Notes: generated from the letters alone by a model not told the origin. Counted from the stretch's first letter, positions 16,154-25,437 are shown. The stretch is DNA of 57,464 nt from Caulobacter sp. D5 (GCF_003185805.1 NZ_QHJY01000059.1:1-57464); one strand, 5' to 3'. Program-made: numbers and translations.

Positions 16154-17365
16154 TCAGGCCTCGTTGTCGGCCGGCTGTTCGAAGCTTTGGGGCAGGAGCG
16201 GGGTCTTGGTGAACTGGGCCGCGGCGATGCGGTAGAGCGCGCGTCCACCCGATCGCCGCCACAGCTTCTGCAGGACGTAGGCGAGCTTGGGGTTGTGCTC
16301 CTCCTCCTCCAGCACCGCCCGCGCGACGATCGCCCGCCAGTCGTCGGCCCGCTCGGGGCTGTCGACCTCGTCGCGACCGGGCAGGGCGGCGGCCAGGGCC
16401 TCCAGCTTGCTAGGCTTGGGAACGAGCTTTTCGCCCAGGGCGATGGCCAGGGCCCCGACCCAGTAGCCCTGATAGGCGGCGCGGGCGTCGGCCGGGGATA
16501 GTCGCGATGCGATGGTCTCGACCGCATGCAGGGCGGTGATGAGGTGCAGGACGACGAAGTCTCCGGGGAAGGCGAGGTAGAGCAGGGTGACCGCTTCGAA
16601 CAGCGCCTCCCAGTCCTCGGCTTGCGGCGCCTGGCTCCGGCCGTCGCCCGTCGCCCATGGCGGTAGTGCGTAGAGCAGCGGGTGGCCGTGGGCGGCGCTA
16701 CGGGCGATGCGGTATTGCAGGCCTGAGCGGGCCAGCTCCGGATGGATCGCCTGGGCATCGGGGGAGCGCGTGTCGGCCTGGGCCGCCTGGAGCCGTTGCG
16801 CCGACGCCGGATCGGCATGCCAGGCCCGGGCGATGCGCAGCAGGCTGCCTTGCGGGGAGGCGTCCTCAGCGGCGGCCGGGTGCGCCGCGGCGCGCTCGGC
16901 ATGGACCGGGACGTGGGTGAAGATCAGGTAGGCCAGCCCCTCGATCGCCATCCAGCGGCTGCCGGCGTCCAATCCCCAACCCAGGTGGATGGTGGCGTGG
17001 GTGAAGGCGCCGATCCACCCCGTCAGCAGGTGCGGACCATAGAGCGCGACGACGCCGTCTAGGCCCAGCCGCCGTTCCTCGGCGTCGAAGAAGGCGCAGA
17101 GCGCTGAGTAACCCCGCCGCTTGCCCAGAAAATCGCGCCAGGTCTCGCGCGTCACTACCAGGTCGGAGGTTCGGGCCGGCTCCAGCCCGTAGCCGTAGGT
17201 CGTCAGCTGGGCGTAGTTTTCATAGTAGGCGAGGATCTCGTGGGGCGGGGATCCAAGGCCGGCCAGGGCCACGACCGCATGCTTGGCGTGGTTGGTGAGA
17301 TGGCCATTGAACTCGATGTGATAGGCGCGATCGGCCAGCAGGGTTTCAACGATGTTCCCGCTCAT
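16154..17365 (-). CDS. Questin-oxidase-like protein (DUF4243)
   Basis: This 403-aa protein belongs to the questin oxidase/DUF4243 family. It is His-rich, with [43 protein letters not shown] and [13 protein letters not shown], consistent with a metal- or oxygen-using all-helical enzyme. The ATG at 17365 has a GGGGGAG site and overlaps psuG by 4 nt (ATGA); the longer upstream frame is a shadow of psuG. In the min locus of Streptomyces a DUF4243 domain is fused behind a HAD phosphatase in MinC; here it stands alone. Confidence 0.9.
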   Translation of the reverse strand: MSGNIVETLLADRAYHIEFNGHLTNHAKHAVVALAGLGSPPHEILAYYENYAQLTTYGYGLEPARTSDLVVTRETWRDFLGKRRGYSALCAFFDAEERRLGLDGVVALYGPHLLTGWIGAFTHATIHLGWGLDAGSRWMAIEGLAYLIFTHVPVHAERAAAHPAAAEDASPQGSLLRIARAWHADPASAQRLQAAQADTRSPDAQAIHPELARSGLQYRIARSAAHGHPLLYALPPWATGDGRSQAPQAEDWEALFEAVTLLYLAFPGDFVVLHLITALHAVETIASRLSPADARAAYQGYWVGALAIALGEKLVPKPSKLEALAAALPGRDEVDSPERADDWRAIVARAVLEEEEHNPKLAYVLQKLWRRSGGRALYRIAAAQFTKTPLLPQSFEQPADNEA

Positions 17366-18342
17366 CGGACGAGCTCCCCCTGAACGGCCGCTCGAGGCTG
17401 AGCCGCGCTCAGCGCCGCATAGGCCGCGGCCAGCTTGCCGCCGAGATGGGCGGTGTGGACCAGGACGGCCGCATTGGCCTTGGAGGCGCGGCCGTCGGTG
17501 GCCGCGTCGACCGCGCGCATCAGCCGTTTGGTCAGTCCAGCGCCGTTGATCCCTTCGGCCTCGGCGCTGGCGACGGCTTCGGCCACGGCGGTCTCGATCG
17601 CTTCGCCGTCCAGGGCCTCGGCCTCCGGGATTGGGGCGGCGACGAGCACGCCGCCGGTTCCGCCCAGGGCCCAGTGCAGGTCGATGGCCCGGGCGATGGT
17701 CGAAAGATCGTCCAGGCGCTGGGGGCTGGGCACGCCGCTGGAGCGGCAATAGAAGGCCGGCAGCTCGTCAAAGCCGTAGGTGACCAGCGGCACGCCTTGC
17801 GTCTCTAGCACCTCGGCAGTCAGGCCAAGGTCGAGGATGGTCTTGGCGCCGGCGCAGACCACGGCGACCTTGGAGCGGGTGAACTGCACCAGATCGGCCG
17901 AGACGTCCCAGCTCTGGGCCGCGCCGCGGTGCACGCCTCCGATGCCCGCCGAGGCGAAGACGGCGATGCCGGCGAGCTCAGCGATGGCCAGGGACGAGGC
18001 GACCGTGGTCGCGCCCTTGCCGCCGCGCGCCAGGGCGAAGGGCAGGTCGCGGCTCGAGACCTTAGGGATACCGGGCTCGGTGGCGAAACGTTCGATCGCC
18101 TCCCGGTCCAGGCCTACCAGGAGGCGGCCGTCCTCGATGGCGATCGTGGCCGGGACGGCGCCGCCGGCCCGTACTGCCGCCTCGACCGCCAGGGCGGTTT
18201 CCACATTGTCGGGATAGGCCAGGCCGTGGGTGATGACGTTGGATTCCAGCGCCACGACGGGGCGGCCGGCGGCGAGCGCGGCGCGGACCTCGGGCGCCAG
18301 CACCAGCCGTTCGGCCAGGCGATTGGGATCGATCTGGGGCAA
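17362..18342 (-). CDS. psuG: Pseudouridine-5'-phosphate glycosidase family protein
   Basis: PsuG reversibly cleaves or forms the C-C bond between a pyrimidine-like base and ribose 5-phosphate. The 326 aa show the family motifs [27 protein letters not shown] (active Lys), [22 protein letters not shown] and [21 protein letters not shown]. The start is TTG with a very strong AAGGAGG five bases upstream, lying just after the tautomerase stop. Homologues (IndA, MinB) accompany indigoidine-type synthetases, where they may attach ribose phosphate to the NRPS product. The real direction and substrate here are inferred. Confidence 0.96.
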   Translation of the reverse strand: MPQIDPNRLAERLVLAPEVRAALAAGRPVVALESNVITHGLAYPDNVETALAVEAAVRAGGAVPATIAIEDGRLLVGLDREAIERFATEPGIPKVSSRDLPFALARGGKGATTVASSLAIAELAGIAVFASAGIGGVHRGAAQSWDVSADLVQFTRSKVAVVCAGAKTILDLGLTAEVLETQGVPLVTYGFDELPAFYCRSSGVPSPQRLDDLSTIARAIDLHWALGGTGGVLVAAPIPEAEALDGEAIETAVAEAVASAEAEGINGAGLTKRLMRAVDAATDGRASKANAAVLVHTAHLGGKLAAAYAALSAAQPRAAVQGELVR

Positions 18343-18353
18343 GCCGTCCTCCT

Positions 18354-18587
18354 TCAGGCGAAGTCGTAGCCAGGGCGGCGCACCAGCAGGCCGGCCCGGT
18401 CGAGCAGTTCGGGAACCACCACCCGATCGCGCCAGGTCTCGGGCGTCACCGGTTCGAGGGCGATCGAGACCGTGGTCTCGCTGACGTCGAAGGTCTTGGT
18501 GATCAGGTCGAGCAGGCCCTCGACCAGGGTCTGGCGGGCCTCGGGCGTCAGATCGCGGGGGAAGTACTTGATGTTGACGTGGGGCAT
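18354..18587 (-). CDS. 4-oxalocrotonate tautomerase-like protein (PptA-like)
   Basis: This 77-aa protein is a small 4-OT-superfamily tautomerase. Met-1 is followed by Pro ([10 protein letters not shown]), which becomes the catalytic N-terminal proline, and the length and beta-alpha-beta pattern fit. The gene starts two bases after the NRPS stop (TGATCATG) and ends 11 nt before psuG, so it is a genuine operon member. It could tautomerise the cyclised imide or lactam product of the synthetase. I know of no such gene in the described min set. Confidence 0.88.
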   Translation of the reverse strand: MPHVNIKYFPRDLTPEARQTLVEGLLDLITKTFDVSETTVSIALEPVTPETWRDRVVVPELLDRAGLLVRRPGYDFA

Positions 18588-18589
18588 GA

Positions 18590-21500
18590 TCAGGCGGTCT
18601 CGATGACGGTGCTGGGGGCGATGGCGCTAGGGGAAAGACGGACGGGAGCGGCCAGGGCGCGGGCCAGGTCCTCGACGCCGGCGGGCTTGAGCAGGGCGTA
18701 GTGGTCGATGTCGAGCTCGATCACCCTGGGCGGGGCGACGCTGTAGCCGCGCGCGCCTTCGATGAAGGCGTAGTCGTCGCCCCTGGCCTTGAAGAGGGTG
18801 ACGGGCGCCTTGATCTGGCGGTGTTGCAACTCCTCGAAGCTGTAGCGGAACTGATAGGTCGCCCGGACGATGGCGGCGATGCGCACGGCCAGTTCGGCGT
18901 CGAGGCCAAAGCGCGCCGAGACGAAGGCCGCAAGGCTGGCATCGTCGCGGACCTGCTGGCGCCAGGCCTCCAGGTCCGGATGATCCAGCGCCCCGGCATA
19001 GACCGAGAACAGGATCGCCGAATAGGCGGGGTTGTCGTAGCGCGGACCGGCGGGCGTCGCGGGCAGGTCGAGCCTGGGCGAGCCCGGCGCGATCAGGTGC
19101 AGGGCGTCGACCGTTTGGCCCGCCTGTTCCAGTTGATGGGCGGTCTCGAAGGCCAAGCGCGCGCCGAAGGAATAGCCCCAGAGGGTGTAGGGGCCCTCGG
19201 GCTGGAGCTTGCGGATCACTTCGATGTCGGCGGCGGCCATGGCCTGGATGTCGCCGTGCGGGGTCTCGCCGGCGTTGATTCCCAGCGCCTGTAGCCCAAA
19301 CACCGGGCGCTCGCCGCCCAGGCCCTTGGCCAGCGCGCGCAAGTTCATCGGATAGCCGCCCAGGCCCGGCCAGCAGAATACCGGACGGCCGGTTCCATGG
19401 GCCCGAAGCGGGGCTGCTCGCGAGGCTTGCTGCGTCTCGCCCGCCTCGACCTTGCGCGCCAGGGCGGCGATGGTCGCGGCTTCGAACAGCGCCTGCAGTT
19501 TCAGCGTCGCGCCCAGTGCGGCGTTGATCCGGTGGATCAGGGAGACGGCGGTCAGCGAGTTGCCGCCCAAGGCGAAGAAGTCGTCCTCCACCGAAACCTG
19601 GTCCAGCTTGAGGGCGGCGCGCCACAGCGCCTCGATGGTCTCTTCGGCCTTGGTGCGCGGCGCCACGTGAGCGCGGGCGTTGCTCTCGCCCAGCAGGTCG
19701 CGGCGGGCCTCCAGCGCCTTGCGGTCGACCTTGCCGTTTGCTGTCAGCGGCAGGGCGTCGAGGATCACCAGCCGGCTGGGGGCCATGTAGGACGGCAGGG
19801 TCCGTCGCAGGTCGGCCGCGATCAGTTCGGCCGGCCCCTGCATGTGGACGGCGTCCTCGTTCATCCCTTCGCTGTCGATCTGGTCCTGGGACAGGCGGCC
19901 GCCGACGCAGAAGTACGAGGCCCCGACCTCACGCCCCAGCACCGCGGTGATGCGCCGGGCCGAGGGCAGGTCTTCGCCGGACTTCGACGAATAGCCCGAC
20001 GACATCAGACCCAGGGATAGGCCGTTGTGCTGCAGGCGCTGCAACCAACGGCCAAGCTCGATGTATCGCAGCCAGGCTTGCGGATTGTCGCTCGTCAGGG
20101 TCAGGCCGAAGCTGGCCCGGTCGTAGACCTGCTGGTTGATGGCGATGACATGCTTGCGCTCAATGTGGCCGTCGGCGACGTGGACGAGCGTCCCGTCGGC
20201 GTTCAGCTTGTGTTGGCCGGGGGGCAGGCCTTCGAGCCGTCCGTCCAGCGACTGGACATGGGCGGCCAGGTGCGGCGTCGGGGCGGCCGCGCCCAGCGGC
20301 GAGACCGGGAAGGCCCCCAGATAGACGTCGCCTTCGCGGCCGGTCAGGGCGGCGGCGAGAGGGCCGTGCTCGATCGGCGTGCCGATCGCCAGGCCGCGCT
20401 CGCCCAGGACCTGGTCGAACAGGCCCAGCATGTGGCCGGCCTCAAATTCCAGCACCTCCTGGACGTTGCTGCGATAGACCGCCGAGATCGCCGGGCGGCG
20501 GCCGACCAGATGCAGGGTGACGCCTGGAATTGCCGAAGCGGCGTTGGCGATCCGGGTCAGCCGGTGATGGACCGGATGATAGTAGTAGGTCCCGTCGGCG
20601 AGGCCCGGCAGGCCGACGACTTCGAGGTGCAGCTGCACGGCGTAGAGCGCGCCGGGCGAGGCGTAGGCGTATTTGGGCAGCAGCCGTTCGGGGCTCTGGT
20701 GTTGGCCAAACTCCCGCAGCAGGGCGCCCAGCTCGTCGAGCGACAGGCGCTCGGGCGCGCGGGGCAGGGCCCGGACGGGGGCGACCGCGAGCAGGGCCTG
20801 GACGTCGGCCAAGCGCGTGGGGCCGCCCTCGAAGAAACGGAAGGTCTTACGGGCGAAGGCGCGGCGTCGCTGGGCAGGTGTCGGTTCAAGCCCGGGCAGG
20901 TCGACGGCGGCCAGGCCGGCCAGCTCGGCGCCCTGCTTGAGGCCGGAATTGGAGAGCTGCGCGCGCACCTGCAGGCGGCTGGCCTTGGATTGGTGGTGGG
21001 CGCCGGCCCGGCCCTGGTCCATCAGCGCCGCCTCGCGCGGGCTCAGCTCGATATAGGCGATGAGGTTTCTGTCGCCGCGCGCATCCTCCTGGGCGACGAC
21101 GGCGGCGGTCTTGACCCAGTCGTGGGCCTCGACGGCCAGGCGCACCTCGTCCAGTTCGATGCGGAAGCCGCGGATCTTCACCTGGTCGTCGGCCCGGCCA
21201 ACGAACTGCGCCGCGCCGTCGGGCGTGGCGAAGACGAGGTCGCCGGTGCGGTAGAGCCGGGCGTCGGGAGCCTCGGGGCGGAACGGGTCGGGGATGAAGC
21301 GGTCGGCGGTCAGGTCAGGTCGATGCAGGTAGCCGCGCGCCAGCTGGGCGCCGCCGATCCACAGCTCGCCGACAGCGCCGTCCGCCACCGGCCGGCGATC
21401 GGCGTCGAGCACATGGTAGGTCGTGTCGGCGGCGGGGCGGCCGATGCTCACCGCCGCGGCCGGATCGCCCACGGCGCCGCGCTCGACGCGCCAGCTGGAG

Positions 21501-22462
21501 CTGTTGATGGTGCACTCGGTCGGACCGTAGAGGTTGGTCAGGCTGGACCAGGGCAGGGCGTCCAGCGCGGCGCGGGCCAGGGCGTTCGACAGCGCCTCGC
21601 CGCCGCTGAACAGGCGCGCCAGCGTCCGGGCCAGGGGGAGGCGCTCGGTCTCGACCAGGGCTCGAAGCAAGGTGGGCACCACCTGCAACAGGGTGATGCG
21701 ATGTCGTACGACGAGGTCGATCAGCAGGTCCGGATCGCGATGGGCGCCGGGCGGGGCGGTCACGACGGTGACGCCTAGGGCCGGGGCCAGCAACTCCCAT
21801 TGGCCGGCGTCGAAGCTGATCGGGGTCTTCTGCAGGAGCGTCTGGCCCGGACCCAGGCCATGCTCGCGCGCCAGCCAGCGCAGCTGCCCGACTATGCTGG
21901 CCTGTTCGATCATCACCCCCTTGGGCCGGCCGGTGCTGCCGGAGGTGTAGATGACGTAGGCCAGATCGCGGGCGCCCGACAGCGCTAGCGCTCGCCGCGG
22001 CGTCTCTTCGCCTCCGACGGCGAGGGCTTCCTCGATGACGACGATCGTGGCGCCGGGTGGGGCGAAGGCTTCGACCGTGGCGGCGAAGCGGGCCTGGCAC
22101 AGTACGATCCGCAGGCGACTGTCCTCGATCATCAGGCGCAGGCGCTCTTCGGGATAGTCCGGAGCCAGAGGCAGATAGGCCCCGCCCGACAACACGATCC
22201 CCCAGACGCCGGTGATCAGCGCGGCCGAGGGTTCGGCGAATAGGCCAATGACTGCATCGCTGGCGGCGCCGGCGGCGATCAGTTGGGCGGCCACGCGGCT
22301 GGCTCGTTCGACAAGGTCGCCGGTCGTCAGGCGTGTTTCGCCCTCGACCACGGCGACGGCGGTGGGATCGGTATCGGCCCTGTCCAGCAGGAGCGCGGCC
22401 AGGGTTTCCCGCGGGGCGGCGCCGACGGAGGCGGTAATGGAGGCGGCGGCGAAGATGGTCAT
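18590..22462 (-). CDS. Indigoidine-synthase-type NRPS (A-Ox-PCP-TE)
   Basis: This protein of about 1290 aa has the single-module architecture of BpsA/IndC/MinA, which adenylates, cyclises and oxidises L-glutamine. The A domain (about 20-475) has [34 protein letters not shown] and [13 protein letters not shown]. The pocket start FDAGQWE matches the Gln-type enzymes. An FMN-type oxidase (about 495-880) is inserted before the final A motif [14 protein letters not shown], with [20 protein letters not shown] and [11 protein letters not shown]. The carrier serine is in FFALGGNSL (about 969) and the thioesterase serine in GYSFG (about 1098), with a late His in DIDHYAL. ATG 22462 is preferred (AAGG five bases upstream); TTG 22477 is the alternative. 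Confidence 0.95.
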   Translation of the reverse strand: MTIFAAASITASVGAAPRETLAALLLDRADTDPTAVAVVEGETRLTTGDLVERASRVAAQLIAAGAASDAVIGLFAEPSAALITGVWGIVLSGGAYLPLAPDYPEERLRLMIEDSRLRIVLCQARFAATVEAFAPPGATIVVIEEALAVGGEETPRRALALSGARDLAYVIYTSGSTGRPKGVMIEQASIVGQLRWLAREHGLGPGQTLLQKTPISFDAGQWELLAPALGVTVVTAPPGAHRDPDLLIDLVVRHRITLLQVVPTLLRALVETERLPLARTLARLFSGGEALSNALARAALDALPWSSLTNLYGPTECTINSSSWRVERGAVGDPAAAVSIGRPAADTTYHVLDADRRPVADGAVGELWIGGAQLARGYLHRPDLTADRFIPDPFRPEAPDARLYRTGDLVFATPDGAAQFVGRADDQVKIRGFRIELDEVRLAVEAHDWVKTAAVVAQEDARGDRNLIAYIELSPREAALMDQGRAGAHHQSKASRLQVRAQLSNSGLKQGAELAGLAAVDLPGLEPTPAQRRRAFARKTFRFFEGGPTRLADVQALLAVAPVRALPRAPERLSLDELGALLREFGQHQSPERLLPKYAYASPGALYAVQLHLEVVGLPGLADGTYYYHPVHHRLTRIANAASAIPGVTLHLVGRRPAISAVYRSNVQEVLEFEAGHMLGLFDQVLGERGLAIGTPIEHGPLAAALTGREGDVYLGAFPVSPLGAAAPTPHLAAHVQSLDGRLEGLPPGQHKLNADGTLVHVADGHIERKHVIAINQQVYDRASFGLTLTSDNPQAWLRYIELGRWLQRLQHNGLSLGLMSSGYSSKSGEDLPSARRITAVLGREVGASYFCVGGRLSQDQIDSEGMNEDAVHMQGPAELIAADLRRTLPSYMAPSRLVILDALPLTANGKVDRKALEARRDLLGESNARAHVAPRTKAEETIEALWRAALKLDQVSVEDDFFALGGNSLTAVSLIHRINAALGATLKLQALFEAATIAALARKVEAGETQQASRAAPLRAHGTGRPVFCWPGLGGYPMNLRALAKGLGGERPVFGLQALGINAGETPHGDIQAMAAADIEVIRKLQPEGPYTLWGYSFGARLAFETAHQLEQAGQTVDALHLIAPGSPRLDLPATPAGPRYDNPAYSAILFSVYAGALDHPDLEAWRQQVRDDASLAAFVSARFGLDAELAVRIAAIVRATYQFRYSFEELQHRQIKAPVTLFKARGDDYAFIEGARGYSVAPPRVIELDIDHYALLKPAGVEDLARALAAPVRLSPSAIAPSTVIETA

Positions 22463-22631
22463 GATCACCTTGCTCAATGCTACTGGCGCGCCTCGTCAGG
22501 CTCCGCTTTCAGTTGTGCGGAGGCGATCGCGCCAAGTCGTTCTGCGACATGCGTCCCGAATTCGATGAATAGTTTTTGATCCGTCGATCGCGCTCGTGGC
22601 TTGGGCGCGTATTCGTCAGATTTTCTATTTG

Positions 22632-22658
22632 GGTATACCGGCTTTTGCGGTGCGGCAA
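22632..22658 (-). promoter_or_regulatory. Candidate sigma-73-type promoter for the NRPS operon
   Basis: On the minus strand TTGCCGC (22658-22652) is followed after 12 bases by GGTATACC (22639-22632). This resembles the Caulobacter housekeeping pattern TTGACGS-N10-14-GCTANAWC. It lies about 170 bp upstream of the NRPS start in a locally AT-richer gap, leaving a leader of about 150 nt. The similarity is by eye only. Confidence 0.35.
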
Positions 22659-22702
22659 CGGCGCGTGCATCCGAGCACTTCAGACGAGCGGGTCCGAAAT
22701 TG

Positions 22703-23446
22703 TTACCCCTGAAGCGTCGACCGCTTGACCCAAGCGGCGGTGTAGACATGCGAGCGATCCGCCGCCCAGCGCCCCTCGATCCTCAGCTCGAGGCCTGCGG
22801 GAATAGGCAGGGCGCGTGTCCGCCGCAGTGCGAAACGGCCCCCGCCTGGCGTGATCAGGTCGAAGTCGATCTCGAAGTCGCGGAAATCCAGCAGTTGCCC
22901 GGTCAGCGCGTACTGGCACTTGTAGGCGGCTTCCTTGGCCGAGAAGGCCAGCAGCGGCCAGTTCCCCGCCGTGGGGCCGGGCAAGGCAGCGAAGTGCGCC
23001 AGTTCGATCTCGCCGCAAACGAGTTCGACGCCTTCTACGAGTGGAACGGCGGCCTCGACGTCGACCCCGAGGGCGCAGAGGTCGCCTGAGCGGGCCGCGA
23101 CGGCGCAGCACAGGGTCTGGCAATGGCTGATGCTGCCCGTCAGGCCTTCTGGCCACGAGGGAGGCGAGCTGTGCGACGGCATGGTCGCAGGCGCTCCCAG
23201 TTCGAATAGAGCGTCCGCAGCGCAAAGGCGGCCCAACTGGCGATCGCGCCGGCGCGCGGCCTGTAAATCTTCGGCGCCGATCGCGTCGCGCGACCGTGTC
23301 GCGACCGCGACGGCCGCGGGGAAAAGGTCCCGGAGAACCGTCTCCGCCGCTTGCGCCAGGATGGCTTGTTCCGCGCCGATCAGCTTGACCAATCCGAACT
23401 GGAAGGGGCTCCGGCCACCATCGTCTGGCAGCGCAGGCCGGTCCAA
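22703..23446 (-). CDS. 4'-phosphopantetheinyl transferase (EntD/Sfp type)
   Basis: This 247-aa enzyme moves phosphopantetheine from CoA to carrier-protein serines. Motifs are visible in order: GLTGSISHCQTLCCAVAA, ALGVDVEA (metal-binding Asp) and AFSAKEAAYKCQYALTG (Glu-Lys pair). The short EntD-like length and N-terminal RDAIGAEDLQAARRRDRQL agree. The start is uncertain: TTG at 23446 gives the full fold but its ribosome binding site is weak. It lies 240 bp upstream of the synthetase on the same strand and is the obvious activator of its PCP domain, as IgiF is in Phaeobacter. Confidence 0.92.
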   Translation of the reverse strand: MDRPALPDDGGRSPFQFGLVKLIGAEQAILAQAAETVLRDLFPAAVAVATRSRDAIGAEDLQAARRRDRQLGRLCAADALFELGAPATMPSHSSPPSWPEGLTGSISHCQTLCCAVAARSGDLCALGVDVEAAVPLVEGVELVCGEIELAHFAALPGPTAGNWPLLAFSAKEAAYKCQYALTGQLLDFRDFEIDFDLITPGGGRFALRRTRALPIPAGLELRIEGRWAADRSHVYTAAWVKRSTLQG

Positions 23447-23533
23447 TGAGCAGGGCTGATAGGGAGGTTGAGGCGGCGCGATCGTAATCTGGCCGGCCCG
23501 GTTGGCGCCTAGGCGATCTCGCGCGTCCGGCCC

Positions 23534-24014
23534 TTAGAGATTTCCCACGCCACCATCGACCAGGAGATCGGTTCCCCAAACGAACGAAGACTCGTCCGAG
23601 GCTAGGAAGACAGCGGCATCAGCCAGCTCGCGGGGCGTTCCCATCCGCCCGATCGGCACAAGAGCCGCGATCTCGGCCTTCAGTGCTGCTTCGGCGACCT
23701 TCTCGAGTCCGAGCTTGGCCAGTGCCGGCGTCTGCGTGGGTCCTGGGCTGAGGCTGTTGACCCGCACGCCTCGGCCGTCGAGTTCGCCAGAAAGGGTGCG
23801 CGCCAGGGAGACCAGACCAGCCTTACTTGCGGCATACACACTGGATTGCGGCAGGCCGATTCGGGCGCTGACCGAGCCGCACAGGATCACCGAGGCTGGC
23901 GAGGCCAGGATCGGGGCCAGGGATTGAATTAGGAAGAGCCTTGGTTTTTGTCGAACGGAGAGCCGGGGCGGGTAGGGGCGGCGTGATCAGCCCGAAGTTG
24001 TTGAAACAAGTCCA
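23534..24014 (-). pseudogene. Decayed short-chain dehydrogenase (SDR)
   Basis: The C-terminal half is intact: VILCGSVSARIGLPQSSVYAASKAG (catalytic Tyr-Lys in YAASK), GVRVNSLSPGPTQTPAL and SFVWGTDLLVDGGVG, ending at 23534. Upstream the frame breaks: FDKNQG sits in one frame and LFLIQSLAPILASPAS in another. Before that LDLFQQLRADH is followed directly by the FDKN part, as if the middle with the NNAG motif were deleted. No glycine-rich N-terminus exists. This is a truncated and frameshifted remnant. Confidence 0.72.
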
Positions 24015-24066
24015 ATAGCTGGGATTGGAGCAAGCAGAACAGGTTGTGAAACGATGTCTACTATAA

Positions 24067-24261
24067 GTGATATTGTTGATTGTAGAAGCTGGGTTTCATG
24101 CCTTGGATCGATGGTCAATGGCCGCGGGCTTTGGCGCGTGTGAGGCAGAGCTGCGCCTATCGCTTGCGGGAAGGCGCCGGGCTGCGGTCGCCGCCCAGGG
24201 CTTGGAGATCGGCGAGTACGAGGACCTGACGGAGGCGCCTACCCGGGTAATCGTCACCTGA
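24067..24261 (+). pseudogene. Remnant paralogue of the protein at 4735-5031
   Basis: A 64-aa frame ends with GLEIGEYEDLTEAPTRVIV, which aligns with GLAVGDYEDLEPAPARI at the end of the protein encoded at 4735-5031. The N-terminal part does not resemble that protein and has no convincing ribosome binding site, so this looks like a surviving C-terminal fragment. It could alternatively be a shorter independent member of the same unknown family. Confidence 0.42.
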
Positions 24262-24318
24262 GGCCTTGCCTGGGAGCCTGGCCAGCCGTCGCGGGTTGTC
24301 TCTGACCAAGAGATTTTT

Positions 24319-24480
24319 ATGACCGACGAAACCCCCACGACGGCTCCGGCGAAAGATACGCCCGCGACGGTCCAGCCGGGCGGCTTGGAAGCCCCGCCGC
24401 ATCCCGCGCTCGATCCCAACAAGAAGACCGAAGCCACCCACGATCCCACGGCCGATGATCCAGGCAACGGCGCGGATTGA
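24319..24480 (+). CDS. Small Pro/Thr-rich disordered protein
   Basis: An ATG at 24319, preceded by AAGAGA, opens a 53-aa frame rich in Pro, Thr, Ala and Asp (begins MTDETPTTAPAKDT, ends DDPGNGAD). There is no membrane segment or motif. Its start and composition echo the opposite-strand protein at 24782-24967, which also begins MTDPTP, so the two may be related stress-type disordered proteins. Function unknown. Confidence 0.5.
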   Translation: MTDETPTTAPAKDTPATVQPGGLEAPPHPALDPNKKTEATHDPTADDPGNGAD

Positions 24481-24543
24481 GCGCTGGGCCTTTCCGCTTT
24501 CTCGGATAGGTGGCATTTTACGCTGATAGGCTGAGGTGGCGCA

Positions 24544-24765
24544 ATGGGCTGGTACGACGACGAGGACGTGAGCCGGCTGCCCGACTGGGCGGTCGCGCCG
24601 ATGATGTGGCTGCTTTGCCTGGCGGCCGCCTTGATGCCGAGCCTTGTGCTCGTGGCCCTATGCCAATGGCTCGCGCCAGCGGCCCCGCCTTACGTGCCGT
24701 TCCTCGCCTATGGCGTGGGCTTTGCGGCAATGGTGGCGGCGGTCAGGCCCTGGACCGCGTGGTAG
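24544..24765 (+). CDS. Small two-pass membrane protein
   Basis: This 73-aa frame begins MGWYDDEDVSRLPDWA and has two hydrophobic segments (about 18-44 and 48-68), separated by a Pro-rich turn. A GAGG site lies seven bases upstream of the ATG. The family is not recognised. Its position among other short genes suggests an accessory or stress-related role, but nothing in the sequence proves this. Confidence 0.55.
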   Translation: MGWYDDEDVSRLPDWAVAPMMWLLCLAAALMPSLVLVALCQWLAPAAPPYVPFLAYGVGFAAMVAAVRPWTAW

Positions 24766-24781
24766 ATCAACGCCTGCTGGA

Positions 24782-24967
24782 TCACACTGGTCGAGGCGGT
24801 GTGTCGTAGGGGCGGCCGTCATCAGGCGCGGGCGTTGGTGGGAGAGGCGCCGGATCCTCGAACGGGATCACCGGATCGTTGTATTCGGGACCTGGCGAGC
24901 CAGGCGGGATTTCCAGCGGCGGCGCACCGGCCGGGGGATCGGGGATCGCGGGCGTCGGATCGGTCAT
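24782..24967 (-). CDS. Small proline-rich protein (61 aa)
   Basis: From ATG 24967 the frame encodes an acidic, Pro-rich protein with PPLEIPPGSPGPEYNDPVIP in the middle. The start is preferred over a longer frame because AGGAGG lies six bases upstream. Similar short proline-rich proteins are common in alphaproteobacteria and have no assigned function. An EcfG-like promoter lies immediately upstream. Confidence 0.6.
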   Translation of the reverse strand: MTDPTPAIPDPPAGAPPLEIPPGSPGPEYNDPVIPFEDPAPLPPTPAPDDGRPYDTPPRPV

Positions 24968-24985
24968 AGGGCCTCCTGACCAGGG

Positions 24986-25011
24986 AACGCCCAAGCGCGG
25001 TCTAGCGCTCC
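24986..25011 (-). promoter_or_regulatory. EcfG/SigT-like promoter for the proline-rich gene
   Basis: On the minus strand GGAGC (25011-25007) is followed after 17 bases by CGTT (24989-24986), close to the general-stress pattern GGAAC-N16/17-CGTT. The expected transcript start is about 12 nt before the ATG, just leaving room for the AGGAGG site. One mismatch in the -35 box lowers confidence. Confidence 0.35.
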
Positions 25012-25172
25012 GCCGATGGATCAGGCGAACAGCCGGCGGCCAAGGACGACCAGGCGCGCGTCGGGGGCAGACGATCTAGCAGAACAAGTTCGCGCGGCCG
25101 CCAGGCGACCGTTGCAATGAGGCTGCGAGATATCCTGGTGCATGGCGTTCGGGGCAGGTTGCTCGGGGCCGG

Positions 25173-25328
25173 CTAGGCTCTTTGCCAGTGACCGCCCAGG
25201 ACACTGAGCGGCTTGGAAGCGGTCAAGATCAGTTCGAACGGGTCGGCCGGGTCAGCCGGCGTGCAGCCCCGGGTCTGGCGGACGATGCCATAGGGCAGGC
25301 ATATGTAGCGCCGGATCGGGTCTTGTGA
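25173..25328 (-). pseudogene. 5'-truncated fragment of an unknown gene
   Basis: A frame bounded upstream by an in-frame TAA and ending at TAG 25173-25175 reads DPIRRYICLPYGIVRQTRGC and continues through PADPADPFELILTASKPLSV. It looks protein-like but has no start codon. I do not recognise it. Confidence 0.3.
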
Positions 25329-25418
25329 AAGTTAAGCGCAAGCCGCGCTGGTGTAGGATAGGCTGACAACCGTTAGACGGCGCCGCCTCTCTTGCTCCGC
25401 ACAAAAAGGGACATCCGG

Positions 25419-25437
25419 CGCTAGAAATTTTCTAGCG
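25419..25437. repeat. Perfect 9-bp-arm palindrome
   Basis: CGCTAGAAA (25419-25427) and TTTCTAGCG (25429-25437) are exact reverse complements around one T. The site lies 17 nt upstream of the ATG of the weak frame at 25455. It looks like a repressor half-site pair rather than a terminator. Confidence 0.7.

Noticed and set aside
20027-21778. 583-aa plus-strand frame opposite the NRPS gene
   Set aside because: It mirrors the synthetase codons, has no family motif, and is Gly/Gln/Ala-rich as expected for an antisense shadow.
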